64,000 nt of DNA from Lysinimonas soli (GCF_042655435.1 NZ_JBHSMG010000001.1:930001-994000), one strand, 5' to 3'; positions 34,039 to 43,753 are shown, counted from the stretch's first letter. Made by a program: numbers and translations. The notes: generated by a model from the sequence alone, not told the origin.

Positions 34039-35553
34039 TCACCTCACATCGTCGTCGACCCAGTCGTAGCTGCGGGTGACCGCCTTCTTCCAGAGGCGCA
34101 GTTGGCGAGAGCGCTCGGCCGCGTCGATCCGGGGAAGCCATCGGGTGTCTTCGTGCCAGTTGGCCGAGAGCTCGCCGAGACTGCTCCAGAAACCCACGGC
34201 GAGTCCAGCAGCGTAGGCGGCCCCGAGCGCGGTCGTCTCGGTGACCACGGGACGAACGACCGGCACCCCGAGGACGTCGGCCTGGAACTGCATGAGGGTG
34301 GCATTGGCGACCATTCCGCCGTCGACCTTGAGCTCGGCGAGCGCGACGCCCGAGTCGGCGTTGACGGCCTCGATCACCTCCGCGGTCTGGAAGGCCGTCG
34401 CCTCGAGGGCGGCGCGAGCGAGATGGCCCCGGTTGACGAAACCGGTGAGGCCCACGATGACGCCCCGGGCATCCGGTCGCCAGTGCGGAGCGAACAGGCC
34501 CGAGAACGCGGGAACGAAGTACACGCCGCCGTTGTCGGCGACCGTCGCGGCGAGCGTCTCGATCTCGGCCGCCGTCGCGATGAGGCCGAGATTGTCGCGC
34601 AGCCACTGCACGAGCGACCCCGTGACGGCGATCGATCCCTCGAGCGCGTAGTGCGGCGCCGCGTCGCCGAGGCGGTAGCCGACGGTCGTCAGGAGGCCGT
34701 TCGTGGAGTGCACGATCCGCTCGCCCGTGTTGAAGATCAGGAAGTTGCCGGTTCCGTAGGTGTTCTTCGACTCGCCGGCGTCGAAGGCGGCCTGACCGAA
34801 GGTCGCGGCCTGCTGGTCTCCGAGGATGCCTGCGACCGGCACCCGTCGGAGCAGGCTCGAATCCTCGACCACTCCGTACACCTCGGATGAGCTTCGGATC
34901 TCGGGCAGCATCGATCGGGGAACGTCGAACGTGGAGAGGATCTCGTCGTCCCAGCGACAGGTCTCGAGGTCCATGAAGAGGGTGCGGCTGGCGTTCGTGA
35001 CGTCCGTGGCGTGCACGCCGCCGTCCGGGCCGCCCGTCAGGTTCCACAGCACCCAGGTGTCGATGGTTCCGAACAGCAGTTCGCCCGCCTCGGCCGCCGC
35101 TCGGGCCCCTTCGACGTTCTCGAGGATCCAGACGAGCTTGGTGCCGGCGAAGTAGGTGGCCAGCGGCAATCCGACCCTGAGTGAGAACCGCTCGATGCCG
35201 CCATCCTTCGCGAGACGATCGACGATCGGCTGGGTGCGGGTGTCCTGCCAGACGATCGCGTTGTACACCGGTTCGCCCGTCGACCTGTTCCAGACCACCG
35301 TGGTCTCGCGCTGATTGGTGATCCCGACGGCGGCGATGTCGTGGCGTGTCACGTCGGCCTTGGAGAGCGCCTGCCCGATGACCTCGCGCACGTTTCGCCA
35401 GATCTCGAGCGGGTCGTGCTCGACCCACCCGGGTCGCGGAAGGATCTGGCGGTGCTCGAGCTGCCCCGACGACACGACGAGCCCGTCGTGATCGAACAGG
35501 ATCGCGCGAGAGCTGGTGGTGCCTTGATCGATCGCGAGAACGTACTCGGCCAT
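34039..35553 (-). CDS. glpK: Glycerol kinase
   Basis: Phosphorylates glycerol to sn-glycerol-3-phosphate. The 504-residue FGGY-family protein has the phosphate loop AIDQGTTSSRAILFD, the substrate segment ITNQRETTVVWNRSTGEP, and the FGGY signature region around PVVRPVVTETTALGAAYAAGLAVGFW. It lies 10 nt downstream of glpD in the same direction, so the two form a glycerol utilisation operon. No glycerol facilitator gene is present beside them. Confidence 0.95.
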   Translation of the reverse strand: MAEYVLAIDQGTTSSRAILFDHDGLVVSSGQLEHRQILPRPGWVEHDPLEIWRNVREVIGQALSKADVTRHDIAAVGITNQRETTVVWNRSTGEPVYNAIVWQDTRTQPIVDRLAKDGGIERFSLRVGLPLATYFAGTKLVWILENVEGARAAAEAGELLFGTIDTWVLWNLTGGPDGGVHATDVTNASRTLFMDLETCRWDDEILSTFDVPRSMLPEIRSSSEVYGVVEDSSLLRRVPVAGILGDQQAATFGQAAFDAGESKNTYGTGNFLIFNTGERIVHSTNGLLTTVGYRLGDAAPHYALEGSIAVTGSLVQWLRDNLGLIATAAEIETLAATVADNGGVYFVPAFSGLFAPHWRPDARGVIVGLTGFVNRGHLARAALEATAFQTAEVIEAVNADSGVALAELKVDGGMVANATLMQFQADVLGVPVVRPVVTETTALGAAYAAGLAVGFWSSLGELSANWHEDTRWLPRIDAAERSRQLRLWKKAVTRSYDWVDDDVR

Positions 35554-35563
35554 GCTGCCGAGG

Positions 35564-37264
35564 CTAGCGAACGCTGGATGCCGGGTCGGCGACCAGCAGC
35601 ACCTGGTGCCGTTCGGCCAGGTCGGTGATCAGCGAGGCGACCTCCTCCACCTGGCGAGCTGCGTTCCAGCCGAGCTCGCCGCCGGCGAGTTCCGCGAACT
35701 CGGCCAGGAGCGGCACGCTGAGCATTCCTGTGAAGGCCAGGCTCGTGCGTCGGTAGACCAGGTCGGCGAGATGGACGACGCCTTCCTGAACGACGAGGCA
35801 GCGCACCTCGTCGCGCGAATATCCCGGCAACTGCGTCAGGGGCGCATCCTCCGCCGTCAAGGAGCCGATGATCTCGGCCGCCCGCGTGCCGTATCGCTCC
35901 AGCAGGAGTTCGGCTCGGTCGGCGCCGACCGTTGCCGAGTGCTCGGCGATCCAGGCGGCGCGCGCATCCGCGGTCCGCGGGAATCCGCGGCCTCCGCCGA
36001 TCGCGAGGTTCTCGGTGGTGACCGAGCGCTCGACTCCGAGACGGCTCAGCACCTCATCGGCCATGTGCTCGCCGAGCGCGCGGAAAGTCGTCCACTTGCC
36101 GCCGACGAGGCTGAGCAGCCATCCGTCATCGGGCAGGCGGGTCGGCTCGATGCGGTAGTCCCGGGAGACGAAGCCCGGCGATTCGTCGTCGTGGCGAGGA
36201 AGCGGGCGGATGCCCGCGAAGCGGTAGACGATCTGCGAGCGGTCGAGCCGGATCTGCGGAAGCACGTGGTGCACCAGGCCGAAGAAGTAGTCGACCTCCT
36301 CCTCGGTGCAGACCACGGGCTCGCGAGGGTCCGCGTCGATATCGGTCGTGCCGACCATCACGCGCCCCTTGAGCGGGTAGATCAGCACGATGCGCCCGTC
36401 GTCGTTCTCGAAGAACAACTCGCGCCCCCTCGTCGCCTCGAGCAGCTCGGGGTGATCGAGCACGATGTGCGAGCCCTTCGTGCCGCCCATGTAGCGCGTG
36501 GGCACTCCGAGGGCGTCGTTGGTCAGGTCGGTCCACGGCCCCGTGGTGTTGACGATGATCTTCGCGGTCATCGTCACGACCTCATCGGTCTGTCGGTCGC
36601 GCAGGAGGATCGCGCCGTCCCGCCTGCCCACGACCTCGGTGTAGTTGGCCGCGCGGCCGTGGCCCGTGGCGACGCCGTCGAGCAGCACGTCGAGGGCGAG
36701 TCGTTCTGGATTGTGCATCGACGCGTCGAAGTAGGTCGCCGTGTATTTGACCGAGGGGTTGAGATGCGGCAGCGCCGCCAGCGACTTCTTGCGCCCGACG
36801 AAGCGGTGCCGGGGCACGGATCCGCGCTGTCGCGAGAACGAGTCGTAGATGACGAGACCGACCTTGATCAGCAGCGCGCCGCGCTCGACGGTGCTGCGCT
36901 GTCGATGCGTGAAGAAGCGCAGGGGCGCGGCGAGGATGCCCGAGAAGGTGCGGAAGATCGGAATGGTGGTCTCGAGCGGCCGGACGTAGTGCGGCGCGTT
37001 GCCGAGCAGCCGGTTGCGCTCCTGCACCGCCTCCTTGACCAGCCGGAACTCGCCGTTCTCGAGGTACCGCACCCCGCCGTGCACCATGTGCGACGACGCG
37101 GACGAGGCTCCCGAGACGAAGTCGTCGCGCTCGACCAGGGCCACATCGACGCCTTGCAGGGCGAGCTCCCGGAAGGTGGCGATGCCGTTGATCCCTCCGC
37201 CCAGGATCAGGACGTCGGCGTGCGGACGCTCGGCGAGCTGACGGACGGCGGTTCGGGATGTCAT
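35564..37264 (-). CDS. glpD: Aerobic glycerol-3-phosphate dehydrogenase
   Basis: Membrane-associated FAD enzyme that oxidises glycerol-3-phosphate to dihydroxyacetone phosphate and passes electrons to quinone, feeding the bc1-aa3 chain encoded upstream. The 566-residue protein has the FAD Rossmann motif VLILGGGINGIATFREL, the flavin region DDFVSGASSASSHMVHGG, GTKGSHIVLDHPEL, and a C-terminal helical DAO-C domain. Promoter side is at about 37265. It precedes glpK by 10 nt. Confidence 0.95.
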   Translation of the reverse strand: MTSRTAVRQLAERPHADVLILGGGINGIATFRELALQGVDVALVERDDFVSGASSASSHMVHGGVRYLENGEFRLVKEAVQERNRLLGNAPHYVRPLETTIPIFRTFSGILAAPLRFFTHRQRSTVERGALLIKVGLVIYDSFSRQRGSVPRHRFVGRKKSLAALPHLNPSVKYTATYFDASMHNPERLALDVLLDGVATGHGRAANYTEVVGRRDGAILLRDRQTDEVVTMTAKIIVNTTGPWTDLTNDALGVPTRYMGGTKGSHIVLDHPELLEATRGRELFFENDDGRIVLIYPLKGRVMVGTTDIDADPREPVVCTEEEVDYFFGLVHHVLPQIRLDRSQIVYRFAGIRPLPRHDDESPGFVSRDYRIEPTRLPDDGWLLSLVGGKWTTFRALGEHMADEVLSRLGVERSVTTENLAIGGGRGFPRTADARAAWIAEHSATVGADRAELLLERYGTRAAEIIGSLTAEDAPLTQLPGYSRDEVRCLVVQEGVVHLADLVYRRTSLAFTGMLSVPLLAEFAELAGGELGWNAARQVEEVASLITDLAERHQVLLVADPASSVR

Positions 37265-37341
37265 GGCCCGTCAATCCTCCCATCCCGGCCCCGGCGGCGC
37301 CCGTGAACACTCGGTGCCGGTACCCGGGATCCGCCGCGAAC

Positions 37342-38619
37342 TCAGTCGCGCACGAGTGCGTCGCTGCTCAGCTCGGCGACCGAACGGTGCCCGCTCAGGG
37401 CGAGGGTCAGATCGAACTCGGCGATGAGGTTGCGCAGGGCCTCGCGGGCCCCGCCCTCGCCGGCGATCGACATGCCGTAGACCCAGGGGCGTCCGACGCA
37501 CACCGCGGCGGCGCCGAGGGCCATGGCGCGGAACACGTCGGCACCCCCGCGCACGCCGCTGTCGAACAACACCGGCGCTCGACCGTCGACGGCCGCGACG
37601 ACACCGGGGAGGGCGTCGAGGGAGGCGATCGCGCCATCCAGTTGACGTCCCGCGTGATTGGAGACGATCAGGCCGTCCATGCCGGCGTCGAGAGCGCGTC
37701 GCGCGTCATCCGGGTGCTGGATGCCCTTCAGCACGATCGGCAGCGAGGTGAGGGACCGGAGTGCGGGCAGATCCTCCCAGTTGAGGTCGGAGCGGGAGAA
37801 GACATCGAGGAAGGTCTCGACGGCGACGCGTGGTTCGCCGGAGCGGAGGTTGGCCGCGAAGCGACCGGGGTAGCGGCGGGTCATGCCGATCAGGGTGCGG
37901 AGGGCGGCAGGGGTCACCCGCGGCCGCGGCGCGCCGGGAGCGGGTGCAGCCGCCATCCGTTCGGCCACCAGACGTCGGAACACCGGGTCGCTCGTGTACT
38001 GCGCGATGCCCATTCCGTGGATGAACGGCAGGTAGGCCTGGTCGAGGTCGCGGGGCCGCCATCCCAGCAGCTGGGTGTCGAGGGTGACCACGAGGGCATC
38101 GACGCCGATGCCCTCGGCGCGCGCGACGAGGCTCGCGACGAGTTCGTCCGAACTGCTCCAGTAGAGCTGGAACCAGCGCGGGCCGCCGCCGCCCTCGGCC
38201 GCCACGCGCTCCATCGGGATCGACGCCTGATTGGACAGGATGACGGGCACACCCCACGACGCGGCGGCGCGCGCGATCGCGAGATCGGCATCCCGGTCGA
38301 CCAGCTCGAGCACACCGACGGGGGACGCCAGCAGGGGAGTGGGGTAGCGGTGACCGAACAGCGTCACCCCGAGCTCGCGGTCCGAGACGTCCCGCAGCAC
38401 CCGCGGCACGATGCGCCAGCGGGCGAAGGCCTCGGCATTGGCGTCGGCCGTGGATTCCAGGCCGCTCGACCCGTGGACATACGCCCAGGCCTCGGGCGAC
38501 ATCGCGCGTTCGGCGGCGGCGAGCAGCGAAGGCCACCGGGTCGGGATCCGCGGCGCCGTTCCCGACGCGCCCGCCCGGAAGATCTCGGTCTGCGTGCGCC
38601 GCGCGAATGCCTGCGTCAT
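37342..38619 (-). CDS. FMN-dependent alpha-hydroxy-acid oxidase (lactate oxidase/monooxygenase-like)
   Basis: TIM-barrel FMN enzyme that oxidises an L-2-hydroxy acid. The 425-residue protein has VTLFGHRYPTPLLASPVG near residue 85, WFQLYWSSSDE, LVVTLDTQLLGWRPRDLD, ILKGIQ-like VLKGIQHPDDARRALD with catalytic Lys, the SNHAGRQLDGAIASL motif with catalytic His and Arg, and FDSGVRGGADVFRAMALGAAAVCVG. Length and text match actinobacterial lactate 2-monooxygenase-like proteins better than 350-residue glycolate oxidases. The true substrate cannot be read from sequence. It lies upstream of glpD but 77 bp away. Confidence 0.88.
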   Translation of the reverse strand: MTQAFARRTQTEIFRAGASGTAPRIPTRWPSLLAAAERAMSPEAWAYVHGSSGLESTADANAEAFARWRIVPRVLRDVSDRELGVTLFGHRYPTPLLASPVGVLELVDRDADLAIARAAASWGVPVILSNQASIPMERVAAEGGGGPRWFQLYWSSSDELVASLVARAEGIGVDALVVTLDTQLLGWRPRDLDQAYLPFIHGMGIAQYTSDPVFRRLVAERMAAAPAPGAPRPRVTPAALRTLIGMTRRYPGRFAANLRSGEPRVAVETFLDVFSRSDLNWEDLPALRSLTSLPIVLKGIQHPDDARRALDAGMDGLIVSNHAGRQLDGAIASLDALPGVVAAVDGRAPVLFDSGVRGGADVFRAMALGAAAVCVGRPWVYGMSIAGEGGAREALRNLIAEFDLTLALSGHRSVAELSSDALVRD

Positions 38620-38700
38620 CGTGCCGCTCCTCCCGCTTCATCGCCGGTCGGCCTCACCCTAGTCTGCGGTTCTCGCGCCGAGACGGTCCATACTGGGCGC

Positions 38701-39072
38701 ATGCCGACCACCAAGCTGCTCGATCGCGTGCGGGCTCAGCTGGAGACGATGGATGCCGCCGCCGGCTTCACCGAGAAGCAGATCGTCGGCGGGACGGGCT
38801 TCCTGATCCGCGGGAACCTGGTCTGCGGTGAGGTCGGGGGAGCGCTGCTGGTGCGTCTGGGCAAGGAGGGCGGCGCCTTCGTGCGATTCGCCAAGGCCGA
38901 GGCGGGGCAGGCCAGGACCGGCGAGGCGCCGAGCGTCCGCCGGATGATGATGGGCGGGCGCGAGAGCAAGAACTGGTTCCTCGTCGACGCCGACCTCGTG
39001 CGCACGAAGAAGCCGCTGCGGGAGTGGCTCGATCGCGCCATGGAGCACACCGCCACGCTTCCCGACGCCTGA
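38701..39072 (+). CDS. TfoX/Sxy N-terminal domain protein
   Basis: Small single-domain protein of 123 residues resembling the TfoX N-terminal domain: KLLDRVRAQLETM, FTEKQIVGGTGFLIRGNLVCGEVGGALLVRLGKEG, then a Met/Arg/Gly loop RRMMMGGRESKNWFLVDAD and a C-terminal helix with LREWLDRAMEH. Standalone versions of this domain are common in actinobacteria with unknown function; nothing here supports a competence role. It sits alone between the divergent oxidase gene and argG. Confidence 0.8.
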   Translation: MPTTKLLDRVRAQLETMDAAAGFTEKQIVGGTGFLIRGNLVCGEVGGALLVRLGKEGGAFVRFAKAEAGQARTGEAPSVRRMMMGGRESKNWFLVDADLVRTKKPLREWLDRAMEHTATLPDA

Positions 39073-39156
39073 GGGCCGACGCGCGTCGGCACCGGGTACG
39101 GCGCGGATGTCGGTCGCCGTCTGAGCGGCATCCTCGCTCCCCATAGGCTTGTCGGC

Positions 39157-40599
39157 ATGTCCAAGGTTCTGAGCAGGCTCCCCGTCGGCGAGCGCGTCGG
39201 CATCGCATTCTCGGGAGGACTCGACACCTCCTGTGCGGTTGCCTGGATGCGCGAGAAGGGCGCGCTGCCCTGCACCTACACCGCCGACATCGGCCAGTAC
39301 GACGAGCCCGACATCGCCTCGGTTCCCGGGCGCGCCACGGAGTACGGCGCCGAGATCGCCCGCCTGGTGGATGCGCGCGGCGCCCTCGTCGAGGAGGGTC
39401 TCGTCGCCTTGCAGTGCGGCGCGTTCCACATCCGTTCGGGGGGCAAGACCTACTTCAACACGACTCCTCTCGGCCGCGCGGTCACGGGCACGATGCTCGT
39501 GCGCGCCATGAAGGAGGACGGCGTCGACATCTGGGGCGACGGGTCCACCTACAAGGGCAACGACATCGAGCGTTTCTACCGTTACGGCCTGCTGGCCAAC
39601 CCGCGGCTGCGCATCTACAAGCCGTGGCTCGACACCGAGTTCGTGGGAGAGCTCGGCGGACGCACCGAGATGAGCGAATGGCTGGTCGCGCGCGGATTCC
39701 CGTACCGCGACTCGACAGAGAAGGCGTACAGCACGGATGCGAACATCTGGGGGGCCACCCACGAGGCGAAGCTGCTCGAAGAACTGAGTTCGAGTCTCGA
39801 CCTCGTCGAGCCGATCATGGGCGTCGCGGCCTGGCGCGAGGACGTCGAGGTCGTCACCGAGGAGGTCTCGGTGCGCTTCGAGGCGGGCCGTCCCGTCGCG
39901 ATCAACGGAACCGAGTTCGCGGATGCCGTCGCGCTGGTGCTCGAGGCGAACGCGATCGGAGGCCGGCACGGACTCGGGGTCTCGGATCAGATCGAGAACC
40001 GCATCATCGAGGCCAAGAGCCGCGGCATCTACGAGGCGCCGGGCATGGCGCTGCTCCACATCGCCTATGAGCGACTGCTGAACGCGATCCACAACGAGGA
40101 CACCCTCGCCAACTATCACGCCGAGGGCCGCCGCCTCGGCCGACTCATGTACGAGGGACGTTGGCTCGACCCGCAGTCGCTCATGCTGCGCGAGTCGATC
40201 CAGCGTTGGGTCGGGTCGGCGGTGACGGGCGAGGTGACCCTGCGCCTGCGTCGCGGTGACGACTACACGATCCTCGACACGACGGGGCCGCTGCTCAGCT
40301 ACCACCCCGACAAGCTCTCGATGGAGCGCGTCGGGGATGCCGCCTTCGGTCCGGATGACCGGATCGGGCAGCTCACGATGCGCAACCTCGATATCGCCGA
40401 TTCGCGGGCGCGGCTGGAGCAGTACGCGGCATCCGGTCTGATCGGGGGAGCGACCGCCGAGCTGCTGGGCCGCCTGGAATCGGGTGCCGCGGGCGAGATC
40501 CTGGATGCCGCCGCGGGCGTCGATCCCGTCGCCGAGACGCTCGAGCGCGCCACCGACGCGGCCAACGAGGGCTCGGCCTTCGACTCGGGAACCGATTGA
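39157..40599 (+). CDS. argG: Argininosuccinate synthase
   Basis: ATP-dependent ligation of citrulline and aspartate in arginine synthesis. The 480-residue protein has the PP-loop AFSGGLDTSCAVAWM, YTADIGQYDEPD, GNDIERFYRYGLLANP, the conserved YSTDANIWGATHEAKLLEE and a C-terminal region with HNEDTLANYHAEGRRLGRL. At ~480 residues it belongs to the longer argininosuccinate synthase subtype rather than the ~400-residue one. It stands alone; the next gene converges on it. Confidence 0.95.
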   Translation: MSKVLSRLPVGERVGIAFSGGLDTSCAVAWMREKGALPCTYTADIGQYDEPDIASVPGRATEYGAEIARLVDARGALVEEGLVALQCGAFHIRSGGKTYFNTTPLGRAVTGTMLVRAMKEDGVDIWGDGSTYKGNDIERFYRYGLLANPRLRIYKPWLDTEFVGELGGRTEMSEWLVARGFPYRDSTEKAYSTDANIWGATHEAKLLEELSSSLDLVEPIMGVAAWREDVEVVTEEVSVRFEAGRPVAINGTEFADAVALVLEANAIGGRHGLGVSDQIENRIIEAKSRGIYEAPGMALLHIAYERLLNAIHNEDTLANYHAEGRRLGRLMYEGRWLDPQSLMLRESIQRWVGSAVTGEVTLRLRRGDDYTILDTTGPLLSYHPDKLSMERVGDAAFGPDDRIGQLTMRNLDIADSRARLEQYAASGLIGGATAELLGRLESGAAGEILDAAAGVDPVAETLERATDAANEGSAFDSGTD

Positions 40600-40609
40600 G
40601 GATCGGCCG

Positions 40610-41917
40610 CTACTGAGCCGGGCTCTGATCGCACGTCCGGGCTGAGGCAGGGACGGACGCGGGGTGATACCACCCCTGCTTCACCCAGTACTGCAAGTCC
40701 CTGACGGTCACGTCGGGTGCCCACTGCGGGGACGGACGGTCGTCGGGGCGGAGGCAGGAGGGGTTCGCGCGCACTAGCCTCGCGGTCTCGGCGAGCTCGA
40801 CCCGCGTGCTGTCCACTCGATGGACGCGCTCGATCAACGCCAACGCCGTTCCTCCCATGTTCCACGCCGCAACGACGAGCACGATCGCCACCGCAGGCGC
40901 AATCGGTCGGGTTCGAACGAGCCGATCGAACCCCAGCGCCATCAGTGGAGTGATGGCGATCACCACGACATAGACGTAGCGCGACGAGGTCGCGGTGCCG
41001 AGGCCGTTGCCGACGCGGGCATATCCCGTGAGAAGGGCGAACACGGGAGCGGCCAGAAACAGCAGGAAGGGCAGCAGAGCGGTCTTCTCCACCCGGCCGA
41101 TGCTGAAGACCCACCAGACGCCCAGCGCGGCGAAGAGCAGACCGCCGAGCATCACCAGCGGGAACATGCGCCCCAAGCCGTCCGTCAGCATCGACACGGC
41201 GAACTGGGGGACGGTGAGGAGCTGGTTGAGTCCCCGCGCACCACCTGATGAGGGGGCGCCGCGACCCTGAAGGACGAACCAGACGGCGTACGCGGAGGCA
41301 GGGACGACGAAGATCGCTGCCGTGCGCAGTACCCCGAACCGGATCCAGGCGAGCGTGACAGCGACCAGGATGAAGGGGATGGCGACACCCGAACTGGCCA
41401 GTGACAGCAGTGTCAGCGCCCCGGCCGCGACCCCGCGCCAGACCGTGAGTCGAGGATGGTCGAGCAGCAGGATGACGGCGAGCATGCCGGTGAGGGCTCC
41501 GACGAATCCGATCTGAACGGCCCAGGCCAGGGCCTCGGCACCGGCCCCCAGGAAGGTCAGGAGCACGGAGAACGCCGTCGCGAGCCAGGGCCGTACCTTC
41601 GCGCGGAGAGCGATCCTCCAGACCAGGTGGACGGCTCCGAGGTGAACGAGGATCGCCGGGATCGCGAACGGCAGGTAGTGGTCCATGCCGAACAGCGATC
41701 GGATCGCGAGGAACACCAGAGCCGGCACCGTGCTCCAGTGACCGACGTGGGGTGCCCACACGATGTCGGGGTTCGAGGTGAGGAAGTACCAGTCGTCGTA
41801 GAAGAACCAGCTGCGACTCGCCACGAGCGCGAAGGTCACGAAGCCCAGCACGAGCACGAGAACGTGAGCGGTACGCGGAGCGTTTTCCGCATCGAGAAGG
41901 CGACGCACGGGCTGCAT
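40610..41917 (-). CDS. Polytopic membrane protein, GT-C glycosyltransferase-like
   Basis: A 435-residue protein with about ten hydrophobic segments. The N-terminus has a helix (VLVLVLGFVTFALVASRSWF) followed by an extracytoplasmic loop with FFYDDWYFLTSNPD, an acidic FxDDxxFL arrangement like the catalytic Asp loop of GT-C transferases that use polyprenyl-phosphate sugars. The C-terminal ~70 residues are soluble and probably external. No family can be named with confidence; a polymerase or flippase of surface sugars is also possible. It lies convergent to argG with a 10-bp gap. Confidence 0.6.
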   Translation of the reverse strand: MQPVRRLLDAENAPRTAHVLVLVLGFVTFALVASRSWFFYDDWYFLTSNPDIVWAPHVGHWSTVPALVFLAIRSLFGMDHYLPFAIPAILVHLGAVHLVWRIALRAKVRPWLATAFSVLLTFLGAGAEALAWAVQIGFVGALTGMLAVILLLDHPRLTVWRGVAAGALTLLSLASSGVAIPFILVAVTLAWIRFGVLRTAAIFVVPASAYAVWFVLQGRGAPSSGGARGLNQLLTVPQFAVSMLTDGLGRMFPLVMLGGLLFAALGVWWVFSIGRVEKTALLPFLLFLAAPVFALLTGYARVGNGLGTATSSRYVYVVVIAITPLMALGFDRLVRTRPIAPAVAIVLVVAAWNMGGTALALIERVHRVDSTRVELAETARLVRANPSCLRPDDRPSPQWAPDVTVRDLQYWVKQGWYHPASVPASARTCDQSPAQ

Positions 41918-41976
41918 GTGCGATCACTCTGCCACACTCGCCCGTGGCGCAATTTCACGAGGTTCGGCGCGTTCCG

Positions 41977-42004
41977 TGTCGATCCGGGACTCTCCCATTC
42001 GACC
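41977..42004 (+). promoter_or_regulatory. Candidate ECF42-type promoter of the DGPF-sigma operon
   Basis: TGTCGA (41977-41982) and CGACC (42000-42004) are separated by 17 bp and lie about 50 bp before the YCII/DGPF start. From memory, ECF42 sigma factors recognise a TGTCGA -35 and a short CGA-containing -10 element and drive DGPF genes. The match suggests autoregulation by the sigma factor encoded two genes on. Confidence 0.5.
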
Positions 42005-42053
42005 TTGGGATGAGAGGGTCGACAGAGCACCCTCCCCGATGAAGGAGAACACC

Positions 42054-42473
42054 GTGGCGAAATACATGTTGATCTGGCGCTCGACCGACGAGGCCAACGC
42101 GAAGATGGCGAACACCGACTTCGGCGAGATGCTCGAGAAGGTCGGCCGATTCAACGACGAACTCATCCGTGCCGGCGTCCTTCTCGCCGCCGAGGGGCTG
42201 GATGATGCCTCGCAGGGCGTGGTCGTCGACTTCACCGGCGAGGCCCCGGTCGTCACCGACGGGCCGTACGGAGAGACCAAGGAGCTGTTCAACGGCTTCT
42301 ACGTGGTCGACGTCGCCTCGAAGGAGGAGGCCGTGGAATGGGCCAAGCGCGCGCCGAGCGCGGAGGGCACGAAGATCGAGATCCGCCGCATCCCGACCAT
42401 CGACGAGTTCCCGCAGGACAACGAGTGGATCAAGAAGGAGCGCGCGTGGCGCGAGGAGACCGGCCAGCTGTGA
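42054..42473 (+). CDS. YCII-related (DGPF family) protein
   Basis: Small YCII-fold protein, 139 residues, of the DGPF group genetically linked to ECF42 sigma factors. It has MAKYMLIWRSTDEANAK at the start, the signature VTDGPYGETKELFNGFYVVDV (DGPY instead of DGPF), then SKEEAVEWAKRAPSA and an IEIRRI strand. I choose the GTG at 42054 because AAGGAG (42041-42046) lies at the right distance and the protein then starts as its family does; an ATG at 42039 would overlap that ribosome site. The stop overlaps the sigma factor start as GTGA. The molecular role is unknown. Confidence 0.85.
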   Translation: MAKYMLIWRSTDEANAKMANTDFGEMLEKVGRFNDELIRAGVLLAAEGLDDASQGVVVDFTGEAPVVTDGPYGETKELFNGFYVVDVASKEEAVEWAKRAPSAEGTKIEIRRIPTIDEFPQDNEWIKKERAWREETGQL

Positions 42474-43753
42474 CCGAGCCGCGGCGCGTCGTGGTGCCTG
42501 CCGCCACGGCGCGCCGCGCGGTCGAGGCGGTGTGGCGCATCGAATCCGCCCGGATCGTCGGCGCTCTCGCCCGCTACACGCGCGACTTCAGCCTGGCGGA
42601 AGATCTCGCGCAGGAGGCTCTGGCCGAGGCGCTCGTGGCATGGCAGACCGCAGGTGTGCCCGACGATCCGACGGCGTGGCTGCTGACGGTCGGCAGGCGC
42701 CGGGCGATCGACGTGTTCCGGCGCCGCGCCGCTGCCGACGAACGCTACGCGACGCTCGCGCGGGACCTCGTCGAGACGGCTCCCGGGGCCGACGCCCTCT
42801 TCGATCCCGAGGCCCTCGATGACGACGTGCTCGGTCTGATGTTCACCGCCTGCCACCCCGTGCTGTCGAACGAGGGCCGGATCGCCCTCACGCTCCGGGT
42901 GGTCGGCGGCCTCACGAGCGACGAGATCGCGGCCGCGTTCCTCATTCCGGTCGCAACCGTGCAGGCGCGCATCACCCGGGCCAAGAAGACCTTGGCGGCG
43001 GCCGGCATCCCGTTCGGCGTGCCCGATTCGAACGAACGCAGGAAACGCCTCGGTTCGGTGTTGAGCGTCATCTATCTGATCTTCACCGAGGGGTCATCGG
43101 CGTCCCGCGGTGAGACGTGGATGCGAACCGATCTCGCGCAGGAGGCTCGACGGCTCGTCCGCGTACTGGCGCGGTTGGCCCCCGAGCCGGAGGTGTTCGG
43201 CCTGCTCGCCCTGCTGGAACTGACGGCGGCGCGGTTTCCCGCCCGCATCGCGCTCGACGGCGAACCCGTGCTCCTGGAGGATCAGGACCGCGGCCGCTGG
43301 GATCGTTCCGCGATCCGGCGCGGGCGGGCAGCACTGGCGCGACAGCTGGCATTCGGGCGAGGGCTCGGACCCTACGGCCTGCAGGCGGCCATCGCCGAAT
43401 GCCACGCGCTCGCGAGTTCGGTTGACGAGACGGATTGGGACCGGATCGTCGTGCTCTACGAAGCCCTCGGTCGGGTCTCGCCGTCGCCGATCGTCGAACT
43501 GAATCAGGCTGTCGCCGTGGCGATGGCCTCGGGTCCGGCGTCCGGACTTCGGCTGGTCGACGAGATGATCGCGCGCGACGAGCTGAAGGGCTCGCATCTG
43601 CTTCCGGCCGTGCGAGCGGGACTGCTGGACCGTCTCGGTCGTCACGCGGAAGCCCACGACGAATACCTGCGCGCCGCCGAGTCGTGCGGGAATGCCGCCG
43701 AGCGCGGCGTGCTGGAGCGCAAGGCACTCGCGGCGGGCGCGCAATCGGAGTGA
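42470..43753 (+). CDS. ECF sigma factor with long C-terminal extension (ECF42-like)
   Basis: RNA polymerase sigma-70 family ECF factor, 427 residues, twice the size of simple ECFs. Region 2 lies at about 20-90 (ARYTRDFSLAEDLAQEALAEA, WLLTVGRRRAIDVFRRR); region 4 at about 130-175 (ALTLRVVGGLTSDEIAAAFL, ARITRAKKTLAAAGIPF); the remaining ~240 residues are helical, TPR-like (LEDQDRGRWDRSAI, GPYGLQAAIAECHA, VELNQAVAVAMASGP). This architecture plus a coupled DGPF gene marks the ECF42 group, which has no classical anti-sigma gene; the extension is thought to regulate activity. A RidA gene follows 30 bp later. Confidence 0.9.
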   Translation: MTEPRRVVVPAATARRAVEAVWRIESARIVGALARYTRDFSLAEDLAQEALAEALVAWQTAGVPDDPTAWLLTVGRRRAIDVFRRRAAADERYATLARDLVETAPGADALFDPEALDDDVLGLMFTACHPVLSNEGRIALTLRVVGGLTSDEIAAAFLIPVATVQARITRAKKTLAAAGIPFGVPDSNERRKRLGSVLSVIYLIFTEGSSASRGETWMRTDLAQEARRLVRVLARLAPEPEVFGLLALLELTAARFPARIALDGEPVLLEDQDRGRWDRSAIRRGRAALARQLAFGRGLGPYGLQAAIAECHALASSVDETDWDRIVVLYEALGRVSPSPIVELNQAVAVAMASGPASGLRLVDEMIARDELKGSHLLPAVRAGLLDRLGRHAEAHDEYLRAAESCGNAAERGVLERKALAAGAQSE

